From the NCBI GenBank assembly GCA_033439685.1, contig JAUEDM010000001.1, forward strand, positions 5,146,001 to 5,210,000: 64,000 bases of DNA. Reading direction: 5' to 3'. Below are positions 55,812-64,000 of the stretch, in pieces. The position numbers were made by a program, and so were the translations under genes. The notes under the pieces were generated by a model, which was given only the letters and a program-made list of their open reading frames with translations, had not been told where the DNA came from and did not search any database. Origin of the DNA: Apodospora peruviana. Its lineage: Eukaryota > Ascomycota > Sordariomycetes > Sordariales > Lasiosphaeriaceae. Numbering within the stretch: position 1 is the stretch's first letter; every line of letters starts with the position of its first letter.

Positions 55812-56822
55812 TCAGGCAGAGGAGGATGGAAGTCCTCTCAGATGACCAAGAATGGCCCGAAGCCGCAAAAGTGCTGGAGCCATCGCTTCAGGTGGCTGTT
55901 TAGCCCCTGATTCCTCGATTTGTTTGATTTCAACGCGCGCCTGCTGGACGAGCGACTCCAGATCGCCCCAGACCTCGTCTTGGTAGTCCGTCAAGACACG
56001 GGACCATTGCTCAATCCACGATTCCCACGCTTCGCCGTGGTTCACCGTTCCCAGATGCATGACCAGTTCGTCTGCTGGTACCGTGCCAGGGGACGGCCCG
56101 ATCTCGCCTAGATACTCGGGGATGAAATTGAGCGCATTATCCCACGCCACCACCGGCGTTCTCTGTTCCCGACCATCACCGTCGCCAAACAACGCTCTCC
56201 GTAGCTTCGTCATATCCGTGGATGATAGTGTCTCAGCCCCAAGGTCATCGGTTTCCGCATCATCGTAGGAAGATAGAAGAGCCACGACATCCTGACCGTC
56301 GTACGCTTGCTGCTCCGCGACAGAGTTTAGCGCTTGACCTGGCTCCCTCATAGCCGCGTTTGACTCTGTCCATGGAACGCTCGACTGCCATGCTCCTTCA
56401 AAGCCGCCTGCTGATCCCGAGGGGAGCCACGGACTTGTGCTGACCAAAAAGGCCGAGAAGGACGCCTCTTCACTCGCCGCGTGCTCCTGGGCCAGACCCG
56501 ACTTGAGGGTCTCACCAGCCTGGACGCTGGGCCGGACTTGAACAGAGCTCTCACTCGCTCGTGAGAGACTCTCTCCAGCTCGAGAGGACCCGCCTTTCTC
56601 GCTGCCTCCCAGTGCGGCAAGACTCCCAGCCGCCGAAGGGGCCCCCGAAAATAGAGATGAAGGTAGCGACGTGGCTGATCTTGCTATGCGGGAGAGTAAT
56701 GGGTCATCTGGTGGCCCTTGACTACTTACCACCCCACCGGATGCTGCTTCCGACTCGGCGACAGTTGCGGCGGCCTTTTCTTTCCCTTTCTTTCCTCCCT
56801 TATCCGCGCTTTGGTCTGCCAT
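55812..56822 (-). CDS. Conserved-looking fungal protein of unknown function
   Basis: An intronless frame of 336 residues. I do not recognise a family. Residues 1-110 are Gly/Ser/Ala-rich with a Lys-rich start (KGGKKGKEKAAA) and look disordered. The C-terminal half is better structured: DMTKLRRALFGDGDGREQR, then WDNALNFIPEYL, WESWIEQWSRVLTDYQDEVW, and a final helix LLRLRAILGHLRGLPS. Aromatic and acidic residues dominate this part. The clear start ATG, lack of stops and non-random composition support a real gene. No membrane span or signal peptide is visible, so a soluble cytosolic or nuclear protein is likely. Confidence 0.75.
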   Translation of the reverse strand: MADQSADKGGKKGKEKAAATVAESEAASGGVVSSQGPPDDPLLSRIARSATSLPSSLFSGAPSAAGSLAALGGSEKGGSSRAGESLSRASESSVQVRPSVQAGETLKSGLAQEHAASEEASFSAFLVSTSPWLPSGSAGGFEGAWQSSVPWTESNAAMREPGQALNSVAEQQAYDGQDVVALLSSYDDAETDDLGAETLSSTDMTKLRRALFGDGDGREQRTPVVAWDNALNFIPEYLGEIGPSPGTVPADELVMHLGTVNHGEAWESWIEQWSRVLTDYQDEVWGDLESLVQQARVEIKQIEESGAKQPPEAMAPALLRLRAILGHLRGLPSSSA

Positions 56823-57404
56823 GTTCCCGGGAGGGCTGATCGACCACAGGCGTAAGGTGCGGTACGCCTTCCAGATCTGGGGTGCAGGTCACAGCAGCTG
56901 GGCGGTTGGGGACCAATGGGCGAACGACTTCAAACAGCCTGTACTGCTATGGTCCGAGTACGGTGGATGGCAGACAATGCCCGTATAGCGAGCCGGGTGG
57001 TAGGGAGGTTGGTACCTTAGAGAGTGCTTAGGTAGGTAAGGTAGGTAGGAAAGGCGGTTTGATGAATCGACGTAACTGATCCACGTTGCTGGATGACCGC
57101 CAACGATTGCGGTGGCCGGCGGGCTGGGTTAGGTCTTAAACCTTTGTCCGTGAGACGGAGAGACGATGGCGATCCAAGGCGAAGGCACATACGGCCCTTG
57201 CTGCATTGAGATGTTGCTAAGGCTAGTACAGCAAAACCAGCACCGGCATACAGTCCTCGACAGTTATGAGGGTTCCTTGTCTAATCTTTAGCTGTGCTAA
57301 TATATGGCCATATTGGGACAGTTCGGGCTGGTTTGTAATCCATATTCGTACATACCTACACCGTATCGCAACATCCGCATGTATCTGTCCAGGAGGGTCA
57401 AGTC

Positions 57405-57431
57405 GGGCAGCGGGCAGCGGGCAGCGGGCAG
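57405..57431 (+). repeat. 7-bp tandem repeat, about four copies
   Basis: GGGCAGC is repeated three times exactly from 57405, with a fourth copy changed at its last base. Confidence 0.85.
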
Positions 57432-58024
57432 TGACGGGAGCAAGGAACTGATGAGGTGTCGTGCTGGACGCTTTCGTGAGTCTTCCGCGCAGGACAGTCC
57501 AGGAGCCACTAACGAAGCAGTGCGGGTTGGGTCGGGCACCAGCGCAATCGCCGCACTTCAAGTTGCGCACTGTGCACGGTGGCCCTGTCCACAGTGCTTG
57601 GCAGGGAATCCAGTGGAGGAGGGACAACAGAGGGGCAGAGGCAGAGAGGGGCCCTTGGCCCTGCTGCTGGGGCCTTGGGCATGCCAGCCAACACCACCAC
57701 CACCACCACCTCCCGTCATTTCATTTCAAGCTTAACTCGCTTCCAAGATCTCAGCATTCACATTCGACCCCCGACCTCATCGACCGCAACTGCAGCTGTA
57801 CGCGACTTTGATACCCCGCCTCCGCCTGCATAGCTACGATAGAAACTAACGCTGGCCGAAGATTATCGACAATCCCATTTCCGTTTCTTTGTCGCCAACT
57901 GATAGTGACATTTTGCCATCTGGTTCTCAGCGGCACCAGCGCCCGCCAGACCCTCCAGTCTTTCGCTCTTGAGGTTCTTCCCACAGCACAGAGCGCACTC
58001 CTTCACACAGCACACCAGCCCTGT

Positions 58025-58054
58025 AGCGTCACAGCGTCACAGCGTCACAGCGTC
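58025..58054 (+). repeat. 8-bp tandem repeat, 3.75 copies
   Basis: AGCGTCAC occurs three times in a row from 58025, followed by AGCGTC and then a short GTC run. It lies in the probable 5' leader of the PP2A B subunit gene. Confidence 0.85.
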
Positions 58055-58474
58055 GTCGTCGCCCACAGCCCTCCGCCGTTGAGCCTCCGACCACCCGGGT
58101 CCCAGCTTCTTTACGCACCACGACCGCTTGCCTCCAACTATCTCGTATCTCTAGCTGCTACCCACGCCGTACGCCCGCCCGTCTGCATCCCCCTGCCTCG
58201 CCGGTCAGGATCGTGCTGCTGCTCTATACGTGTCAGCGAGCTCCATCTGTATTGCATCCCCTCGCCTCACCACGAAGCTACCTGCAATCACTATTCGCTA
58301 CGGATACACGGCTGCGCGCTCAAAGCCGTAAATCTCTTTGCTTTCCGCTGCCACCACCATTGGCACCGCGTGATCCTTTACGGATCCCTTGCCGGCCTGA
58401 CCGCCCGCTACATCTCTCTCGACGCATATTGGTAGAGTGGGCGACGCTCTCACCTACCTCTCCAGACCTTGAAG

Positions 58475-60400
58475 ATGGTGGAAGCAGAGGCTAACACGCC
58501 GACATGGAAGTTCACCCAGTAAGTCAGCCTTCTCTCTTTGCGCCCTGCTCTGCCCGCCATGGCTACGCCATCCCGGCCGCGACCGCTACCATGTCTATTT
58601 GTCGTTCATGCGTGTGCGTGTGCGTGTGCGCTTGTCTGTCAGCTTTGGTGGCGATGCTGAAACCCGCGTCCTTAGGTGCTTTGGCGACAAGGGAGATGTC
58701 GAGGACATCACCGAAGGTACGGACCGATTCTCCACAGACGGCGAGACTCCCGCGACATCTGTCGTTTCGCCCCCAACGTCATCGCACCCAGCTTTGCTGA
58801 CCCGGCCTTCACCAGCCGATATTATCTCTACCGTAGAGTTCGATCATACGGGCAACTACCTAGCCACTGGCGATAAGGGTGGCCGTGTAGTGCTGTTCGA
58901 GCGGAATGAGACGGTAAACCCAACCCATTTTGTTACTCCCTATCTGCTGGACACTTGCGGGCCCGACAATGTGTGACGCCTGCTTACCATATTTGATAGA
59001 AAAAAACTTGCGAGTACAAATTCCACACCGAATTCCAGTCTCACGAGCCCGAGTTCGATTATCTGAAGTCTCTGGAAATTGAGGAGAAGATCAACAAGAT
59101 TAAGTGGTGCCGGCGGCAAAACGCTTCCCATTACCTCCTTTCCACAAACGACAAGACCATCAAGTTATGGAAGGTGTTTGAGAAGTCGCTCAAGGTTGTG
59201 GCCGAGAACAACCTCTCTCATGACTTGACCCCAGCGAACATAACTGGCGCCGGCGGTGGTGCGCCACGTGCAATGCCTCGTTCTCAGTTCCGCAGTGCCG
59301 GCGACTTAAAGCTTCCCCGGCTGACCCACCACGATACTGTTGTTGCTGCCGTGCCTCGGAGAACTTATGCCAACGCTCATGCCTACCATATCAACAGCAT
59401 CTCGGTGAACAGCGATGGGGAGACTTTCATCAGCAGTGATGACCTCCGTATAAACCTGTGGAATCTAAATATACAGGACCAGAGCTTCAACATTGTGGAC
59501 ATCAAGCCGGCCAACATGGAAGAGTTGACGGAGGTCATCACGGCCGCAGAGTTTCACCCCATGAGCTGCAACTGGTTTATGTATGCCAGCAGCAAAGGCA
59601 CCATCAAACTCGCAGATATGCGGGAAAGCGCGCTCTGCGACAAGCATGCCAAGTGTAAGTGCCCAAGTCCCCGTTACCACGGTCACTACGGACCATGTGG
59701 TGGTCATTCTTTGCTAACGGTAGATTTGAAAACCAGTGTTTGAGCAGGAAGAGGACCCATCATCGAGATCATTCTTTTCTGAGATTATATCATCCATTTC
59801 CGATGTCCGCTTCTCCTATGATGGTCGGTATATTCTCTCCCGAGACTACCTAACGGTCAAGATTTGGGACGTCAACATGGAGAGACAACCGATCAAGACG
59901 ATCCCCATCCACGAGCACTTAAGGCCGAGGCTATGCGACACCTACGAGAACGATAGTATCTTTGACAAATTCGAGGTTGTCTTCTCCGGGGATGCCAAGA
60001 ATGTCATGACGGGAAGCTACAACAACAACTTCATGATCTATCCATCGGACCCGGATAAGGAGGTAGAGGTGGTATTGCAAGCCGATAAGTCGGCTTTTAA
60101 GGCCAAAAAGGTGGGAGTGCCAACCCCCATCAACTCGGCGACAAGCCCGACAGCGAACGGCGGGAAGAAAGGTGGCTCAAGGGCAGGAAGCCCAGCTGCA
60201 GGTGGACAAGGGCAGAGGATGCGTAAGGAGACCGACGCCGACCAGATCGACTTTAACAAGAAGATTTTGCACATGAGCTGGCATCCATTTGAAGACAGCA
60301 TTGCCATTGCAGCGACAAATAATGTAAGAAAACCTCCTTCCCACGGAATCCTTCAGCTGCTAACTTTTCCTCCCAGCTCTTTGTATTTTCTGCTTTGTAG
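58475..60400 (+). CDS. rgb-1: Protein phosphatase 2A regulatory subunit B (B55/Cdc55)
   Basis: The WD40 B subunit directs PP2A to substrates and controls mitotic exit and morphogenesis. Six exons: 58475-58518, 58676-58716, 58816-58913, 59000-59654, 59737-60323 and 60377-60400, giving 482 residues. Joined exons read PTWKFTQCFGDKGDVEDITE, then ADIISTVEFDHTGNYLATG, as in all B55 proteins. Further signatures are FERNETKKTCEYKFHTEFQS, HEPEFDYLKSLEIEEKINKI, LLSTNDKTIKLWKV, ISSDDLRINLWNL and SRDYLTVKIWDVNM. An internal insert after residue 255 (GAGGGAPRAMPRSQF) and a Gly/Ser/Lys-rich insert near 415 (TANGGKKGGSRAGSPAAGG) are usual in fungi. The last exon codes for only LFVFSAL and a stop. Intron 2 (58717-58815) is 99 nt with no stop codon. 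rgb-1 is the Neurospora name and CDC55 the yeast name. Confidence 0.96.
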
Positions 60401-61804
60401 ACAAGCTGGCTAGATTTCGATAGGTTTATGGAAGGAAGGATGGCCGAGCTTTGAAGGCCTCTCACGGCTGAGGTGGCTTCGTTCGGACGCACCACGCAGG
60501 ATGCGGTGCGGGGTCATAGGTTCTCTTTCCTGTTCCGTGCTCATGACTTTCTGAGCGATGATAGAGCATGTTTGTGTACACGGGTAGGATGGGCGACTGG
60601 CGGATCATCACGGGTGGCAGGATGTAGACCATACACTGAGAGGCAGTTGACCTACGTGGAGAACCGAGACGGGATGACTGATATGGTCTCGGAGCACTTT
60701 CTTAGGCTGAGGAGGCCAAGTAGCGAGTAGTATTGGTAGACATGTACAGATGGGAGGCTGTTGTCGTGCTACTGGGAGATAAGAAGCGGGTCATAGTTCA
60801 TTCATAGCACGCGTATTGACATGGTGCAGGGTGGGAAATGCAAACAAAGGTTTGGTCAGGCTATAACGTGCATTATATAAATAATAGACAGGCTGATATA
60901 ACCACAAGGAAGTGTCTCTGTCGTTCCCTTATGAGCGTTTCTTTCTTTCTTCTCTTGGAGAACACCTAGGTATTATTGTTAAGAATCACGATGCTGGAGA
61001 CCGACGGTACAAGACCATGTAATATTGACCATTTTGTTGGAGAAAGATTACCGTCTTCCGAAACCCTTTACATTGGCGGCGGTGGCTGTGGAGATGATGC
61101 TATCTATATACCGGTATATCACATGTTGGATGCTTGAGGACGGAGTTAGCCACACGTACTTATCCGTATCGTACTGTTTCTACGTGACGGATTTGGGCTT
61201 TCAGCACATGACAGTACGGGTTGAGGCGAAAGGCCCACCTCCAGCCACACAGTGCGCTTTGTGGGGATCTCCAACTAGGCGCACGCCATTCACACGGTCC
61301 GTCCCTTGCGAACAAGCCGCATTCACCATCGATCAAAGAAACCTCGAGGTACTTTGTACCAGTCGAACAAGGAGACTCTAAAGCCACACACCCGACGAGG
61401 TCTATCTACGCGCAACGTCTCCCAAACAAGATTGAACACCGATCAGTACCACTTGTCGCCCTCCGCTCCACGACCCAAAGTCACACTTTCTTCCACCCAT
61501 TCTTGCGCAGTCACGGTTGATCGCTACAACAACGAAAGCCAAACCAATATTGCAGAGGGATTGCATCCGGCAGCCCAAAGAATTGAGCGCGCAACATCCA
61601 TCTGCTAGAAATTAAAACAAGAGTGCCGTGCAAGGCAGAGGGAAACCGTCAGCTCGGAGCAAGCCTGTGGCAGGTGCGAGCAGTGGCGGCGGCTACCGTA
61701 CTGGTAGTAGGCAGGCAGGCAGGGCAGTCAGAGCCGGAGAAAGGGAGCGACAGAGGAGCCGAGACGAACAGTCGGAAAGGTAGCAAAAGCGAACATTATC
61801 AAAT
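60401..61804. other. Intergenic region, PP2A B subunit / RPB4
   Basis: About 1.4 kb. The left part is 3' flank of the PP2A gene, the right part promoter and leader of RPB4, with a GGCAGGCAGGCAGGGCAG tract near 61710. Open frames such as 60473-60730 show no recognisable sequence. Confidence 0.45.
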
Positions 61805-62510
61805 ATGTCGGACCAAGCACACGCACCGACCGCGCGATCCAGGGTCACGGCCCCCGAGGAGGATGTGGCGGAGGAGGTTCTAAAGCTGGGCGAGTTCCAG
61901 GACGTGGACACGCTCACTCTTTCCGAGGCGTCGCTTGTCATCAACGCACTGATGACGAAGCGCCGCAAGGATCGCAAGGAACGGAACGAGACGGACATCC
62001 TCAATGCCACACTCGACTACCTGGACGCGTTTGCGAGGTTCAAGCAGAAGGAGAACGTGGAGGCGGTTGAGCGGCTGCTCAGTCCGCACAAGGAGTTGAC
62101 CAAATTTGAGAGGGCGCAGATTGGTGAGTTTTCTACCTGCCCGTCTACCACGTGTGTGGCGGTAGCCAAGGATCGTTCTGTCACTTTGTGATCTTGCTGC
62201 CCTCTCTGTCCTGTGTGCGTTTTGCGATGTAGTGTGTTTTGTTGGGGGATATAGCTATGTTGCCTAGCTATTCCCCTTTCCCTGTTTCCCTTTAGTGCTG
62301 TTTAGCTCGCTATTGCTTGCAGTTTCACTCACTCCCATGGTTTGTCGACTTTTTTGGCTGACGACTTTGTGTGTACGAACACTCGCAGGCTCGTTGTGCT
62401 GCGACAGCGCGGACGAATGCAAGACCTTGATCCCCTCGCTGGCGGATAAGATCAGTGACGAGGATCTCCAAGAGCTGCTTGACGAGATGGGAAAGCTCCT
62501 AAGTGCCTAA
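61805..62510 (+). CDS. RPB4: DNA-directed RNA polymerase II subunit Rpb4
   Basis: Rpb4 pairs with Rpb7 to form the stalk of RNA polymerase II and also affects mRNA export and decay. Two exons, 61805-62123 and 62389-62510, give 146 residues. The intron (62124-62388, 265 nt) has a GTGAGT donor and CTCGCAG acceptor and is the longest in the window. The N-terminal part has EEDVAEEVLKLGEFQDVDTL and LSEASLVINALMTKRR, the contact with Rpb7. The HRDC-like helical part follows: NATLDYLDAFARFKQKENV, LTKFERAQIGSLCCDSADEC and LIPSLADKISDEDLQELLDE. Length and sequence fit fungal Rpb4, including the absence of the long charged insert of the S. cerevisiae protein. Confidence 0.95.
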
Positions 62511-63447
62511 GGTAAAATGTATTCACATGCGCAGGGTCTGGCAGACCTGTCTAAGAGTGGTTGTGGTTTTGAACGATGAAAAACCACCGACGGACTCTCA
62601 CAGCAGTCGCTAACCGAATTGAGGTTTTTGCTATTTTTTTTCTCGACCTTAGATATGATCTCTCCCTCCTCCCATTCAACAGAACAACACACCAAATCAG
62701 GATAAGCCGGTGTAAGGACAGATACAAAAAAAATGCATAGTACGGCGTCTGGGCGGTTGGAGGCGAGGGCAAGAGTGATATTTTTGTCTTTCATTCCTGT
62801 CCATCTCAAATCTTCTACTCAACTCTCCAATACAAATACCCAGCGGTCTTGAGCTGCTTTTTATTATCATAGCGAACTACCATATGCCGTGACAGGGCTA
62901 GCAAACCCATCTTGAATGAGACCCGTTGTTGATTCCATGCCACTCTTTTCTTTGAGCAAGAAGTACTTGTGCAGATGCTTGACGTCTCAACCACATGGGA
63001 TCCCGATCATACGAGGAATTGTATAAGATTATTGGGCACGCTTGGACTGACACCCCGAGCTGTAGTTGACCTACAACAACGCAGTCGGTGCCTAAAGTCA
63101 CCGCCCATGACAATGGTTCCTGGCTCAACTCCCACCGCCCTCCTTTTTACCGTATCTGTAGGCCAGTCACCCAACAAGTCTAACCCTGATCTACGATACA
63201 GTTAGGTAATGGATATCTCCGAAAAGAGTGTGAGGAGGTCAAGACAGATTAGACTTAGATACTCATTGTTCGCTTCCCAAGATCCGCAACACAAAGCCTT
63301 AGATAATTACCTAGGCAAGATTAATAGCAAACCTGGGTGACGTCGGCCCGAGAAAGGTGACATACGGAAGCAGTACCAAAGTCTCCTGTAAAGCAAAGCG
63401 CTTCATCTTCAGATATAATACCCCGATTAACTATGGAAACCTGTAAC
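62511..63447. other. Convergent intergenic region, RPB4 / PUF6
   Basis: 3' flanks of two convergent genes over about 940 bases. A CCTAGG-containing motif lies near 63310. No gene recognised. Confidence 0.4.
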
Positions 63448-64000
63448 TTAAACCCTGATCTTCTCAAGCACGAGTTTCGTTCCCTGATTTCCCACGGCCC
63501 TGGGTTTTGCCTCCTTGGTATCTTTACCCTTTGCCTTCCTGGATTTCTTGGACTTCGATTCCTCTCCCTCCACAACTTCCGCTGCCCTCGCCTGCTGGGC
63601 GGGTGTCTCCTCGGTTGCTGCTTTCTCAAGCAGCTTCTTGTTAGCCCGTAGTATTTTCAAAAGCTCCTTTTTTGAAGAGAATTCAGGGGCTTCAAGCAAA
63701 GCCAATACCGTCCACGAACTCGGTCCAGTAGCCCACTGCACTGCGTGTTCCTTGATCACAGGATAAATGATATCGGCAAAGTTCAATGGCGGGTCAACCC
63801 GCCTAAGCGCGCCCGCCTCCTTGTCGAACCGGCCTCCGGCGATCAATGACTTGAACATTTTGCCTCCGAACGGCGTTAAAGAAATATGCGGCGGCGGTGG
63901 AGGATAAACCTCGTCATCTGTGGTCAGTGCTGGGCCACCAGCAGCGGTGGATGCGATGGCAGCCAGAGCATCACTCTTGTCGCCGATTGTGGAAAGCAAG
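63448..64000 (-). CDS. PUF6: Pumilio-family protein Puf6/PUM3, C-terminal part (cut by window edge)
   Basis: Puf6 (human PUM3) is a nucleolar RNA-binding protein needed for 60S ribosomal subunit assembly. Only about 183 C-terminal residues are inside the window; the start lies beyond 64000. The visible part begins LLSTIGDKSDALAAIASTAA (family reading) and continues HISLTPFGGKMFKSLIAGGR, NFADIIYPVIKEHAVQWATG and SSWTVLALLEAPEF, which are hallmarks of the CPL domain that follows the Pumilio repeats. The last 60 residues are Lys/Glu-rich (ESKSKKSRKAKGKDTKEAK), suited to nucleolar location and RNA binding, and end LVLEKIRV. No intron is needed in the visible part. Confidence 0.9.
   Translation of the reverse strand, partial: LLSTIGDKSDALAAIASTAAGGPALTTDDEVYPPPPPHISLTPFGGKMFKSLIAGGRFDKEAGALRRVDPPLNFADIIYPVIKEHAVQWATGPSSWTVLALLEAPEFSSKKELLKILRANKKLLEKAATEETPAQQARAAEVVEGEESKSKKSRKAKGKDTKEAKPRAVGNQGTKLVLEKIRV

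Larger units (their letters stand above)
56823..58474. promoter_or_regulatory. Divergent intergenic region, unknown protein gene / PP2A B subunit
   Basis: About 1.65 kb with promoters at both ends. It contains a GGTAGGTAAGGTAGGTAGG cluster (57031-57049), a 7-bp and an 8-bp tandem repeat (listed separately) and a CAC-repeat tract near 57690-57712. The 800 bases before the PP2A gene are pyrimidine-rich and are probably leader. No gene recognised. Confidence 0.45.

Noticed and set aside
60473..60730. 85-codon frame after the PP2A B-subunit stop
   Set aside because: It lies in the 3' flank, shows no recognisable sequence, and the B55 protein is complete at LFVFSAL.
1..64000. Biosynthetic gene cluster, CRISPR array, 5S rRNA or virus-derived genes
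   Set aside because: I looked for polyketide or peptide synthase, terpene cyclase, repeat-spacer, 5S-like and viral signatures and saw none; the genes are mixed housekeeping genes.

Overview
The window is nuclear DNA of a filamentous ascomycete, most likely a sordariomycete (order Sordariales is my guess). Reasons: about twenty widely spaced genes, short introns (about 50-160 nt) with GTRNGN donors, CTRAY-like branch sites and YAG acceptors, and protein sequences that match the Pezizomycotina versions of Atg11, Hsp30, RIB4, the RRM+YTH reader and the MLH2-like MutL protein. No bacterial features, CRISPR arrays, rRNA or convincing tRNA genes are visible. Exon limits were worked out by hand from splice consensus, reading phase and remembered family conservation; no alignment was run.

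Layout. 0.2-6.2 kb: autophagy scaffold ATG11 (+) and mitochondrial ribosomal protein bL9m (-), convergent. 7.2-15.2 kb: a large membrane-anchored fungal protein (+), a fungal nucleotidyltransferase-fold gene (-), LSM6 (+) and a small heat-shock protein (-) whose long reading frame starts with a possible mitochondrial presequence. 16.6-18.7 kb: an m6A-reader candidate with RRM and a split YTH domain (-), then about 3.4 kb with no assignable gene. 22.2-29.8 kb: proteasome subunit beta-6 (PRE7, -) and the phosphatidylinositol 4-kinase STT4 (+) share a divergent promoter. 30.2-32.3 kb: a nine-exon cation diffusion facilitator with Mn-type DxxxD motifs (-), followed by a 4.7-kb gene-poor stretch. 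37.1-41.0 kb: a low-complexity fungal protein (+) and lumazine synthase RIB4 (-).

41.2-43.9 kb: a Mutator-like DNA transposon with 45-bp inverted repeats and a decayed transposase sits in the RIB4 / MLH2 divergent promoter region. 44.4-52.4 kb: an MLH2-like MutL protein (+) and a TRP/Flc-type membrane protein (+). 52.9-56.8 kb, all minus: a frame-disrupted GNAT acetyltransferase, a Cys-rich predicted GPI protein and an unrecognised 336-residue protein. 58.5-64 kb: PP2A B regulatory subunit (CDC55/rgb-1, +), RNA polymerase II subunit RPB4 (+) and the 3' end of a PUF6-type ribosome-biogenesis gene (-), cut by the window edge.

The genes are mostly unrelated housekeeping genes rather than a cluster. 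Loose themes are RNA metabolism (LSM6, YTH reader, RPB4, PUF6), membrane lipid and ion biology (STT4, CDF, Flc) and protein quality control (ATG11, sHSP, proteasome). I found no clear new multi-gene system. The best leads are the possible dual-start sHSP, the MutL homologue with an altered GFRGEAL motif, the transposon with palindromic termini, recurring intergenic motifs, several stop-free introns of length 3n, and a repeat-bearing C-terminally anchored protein.
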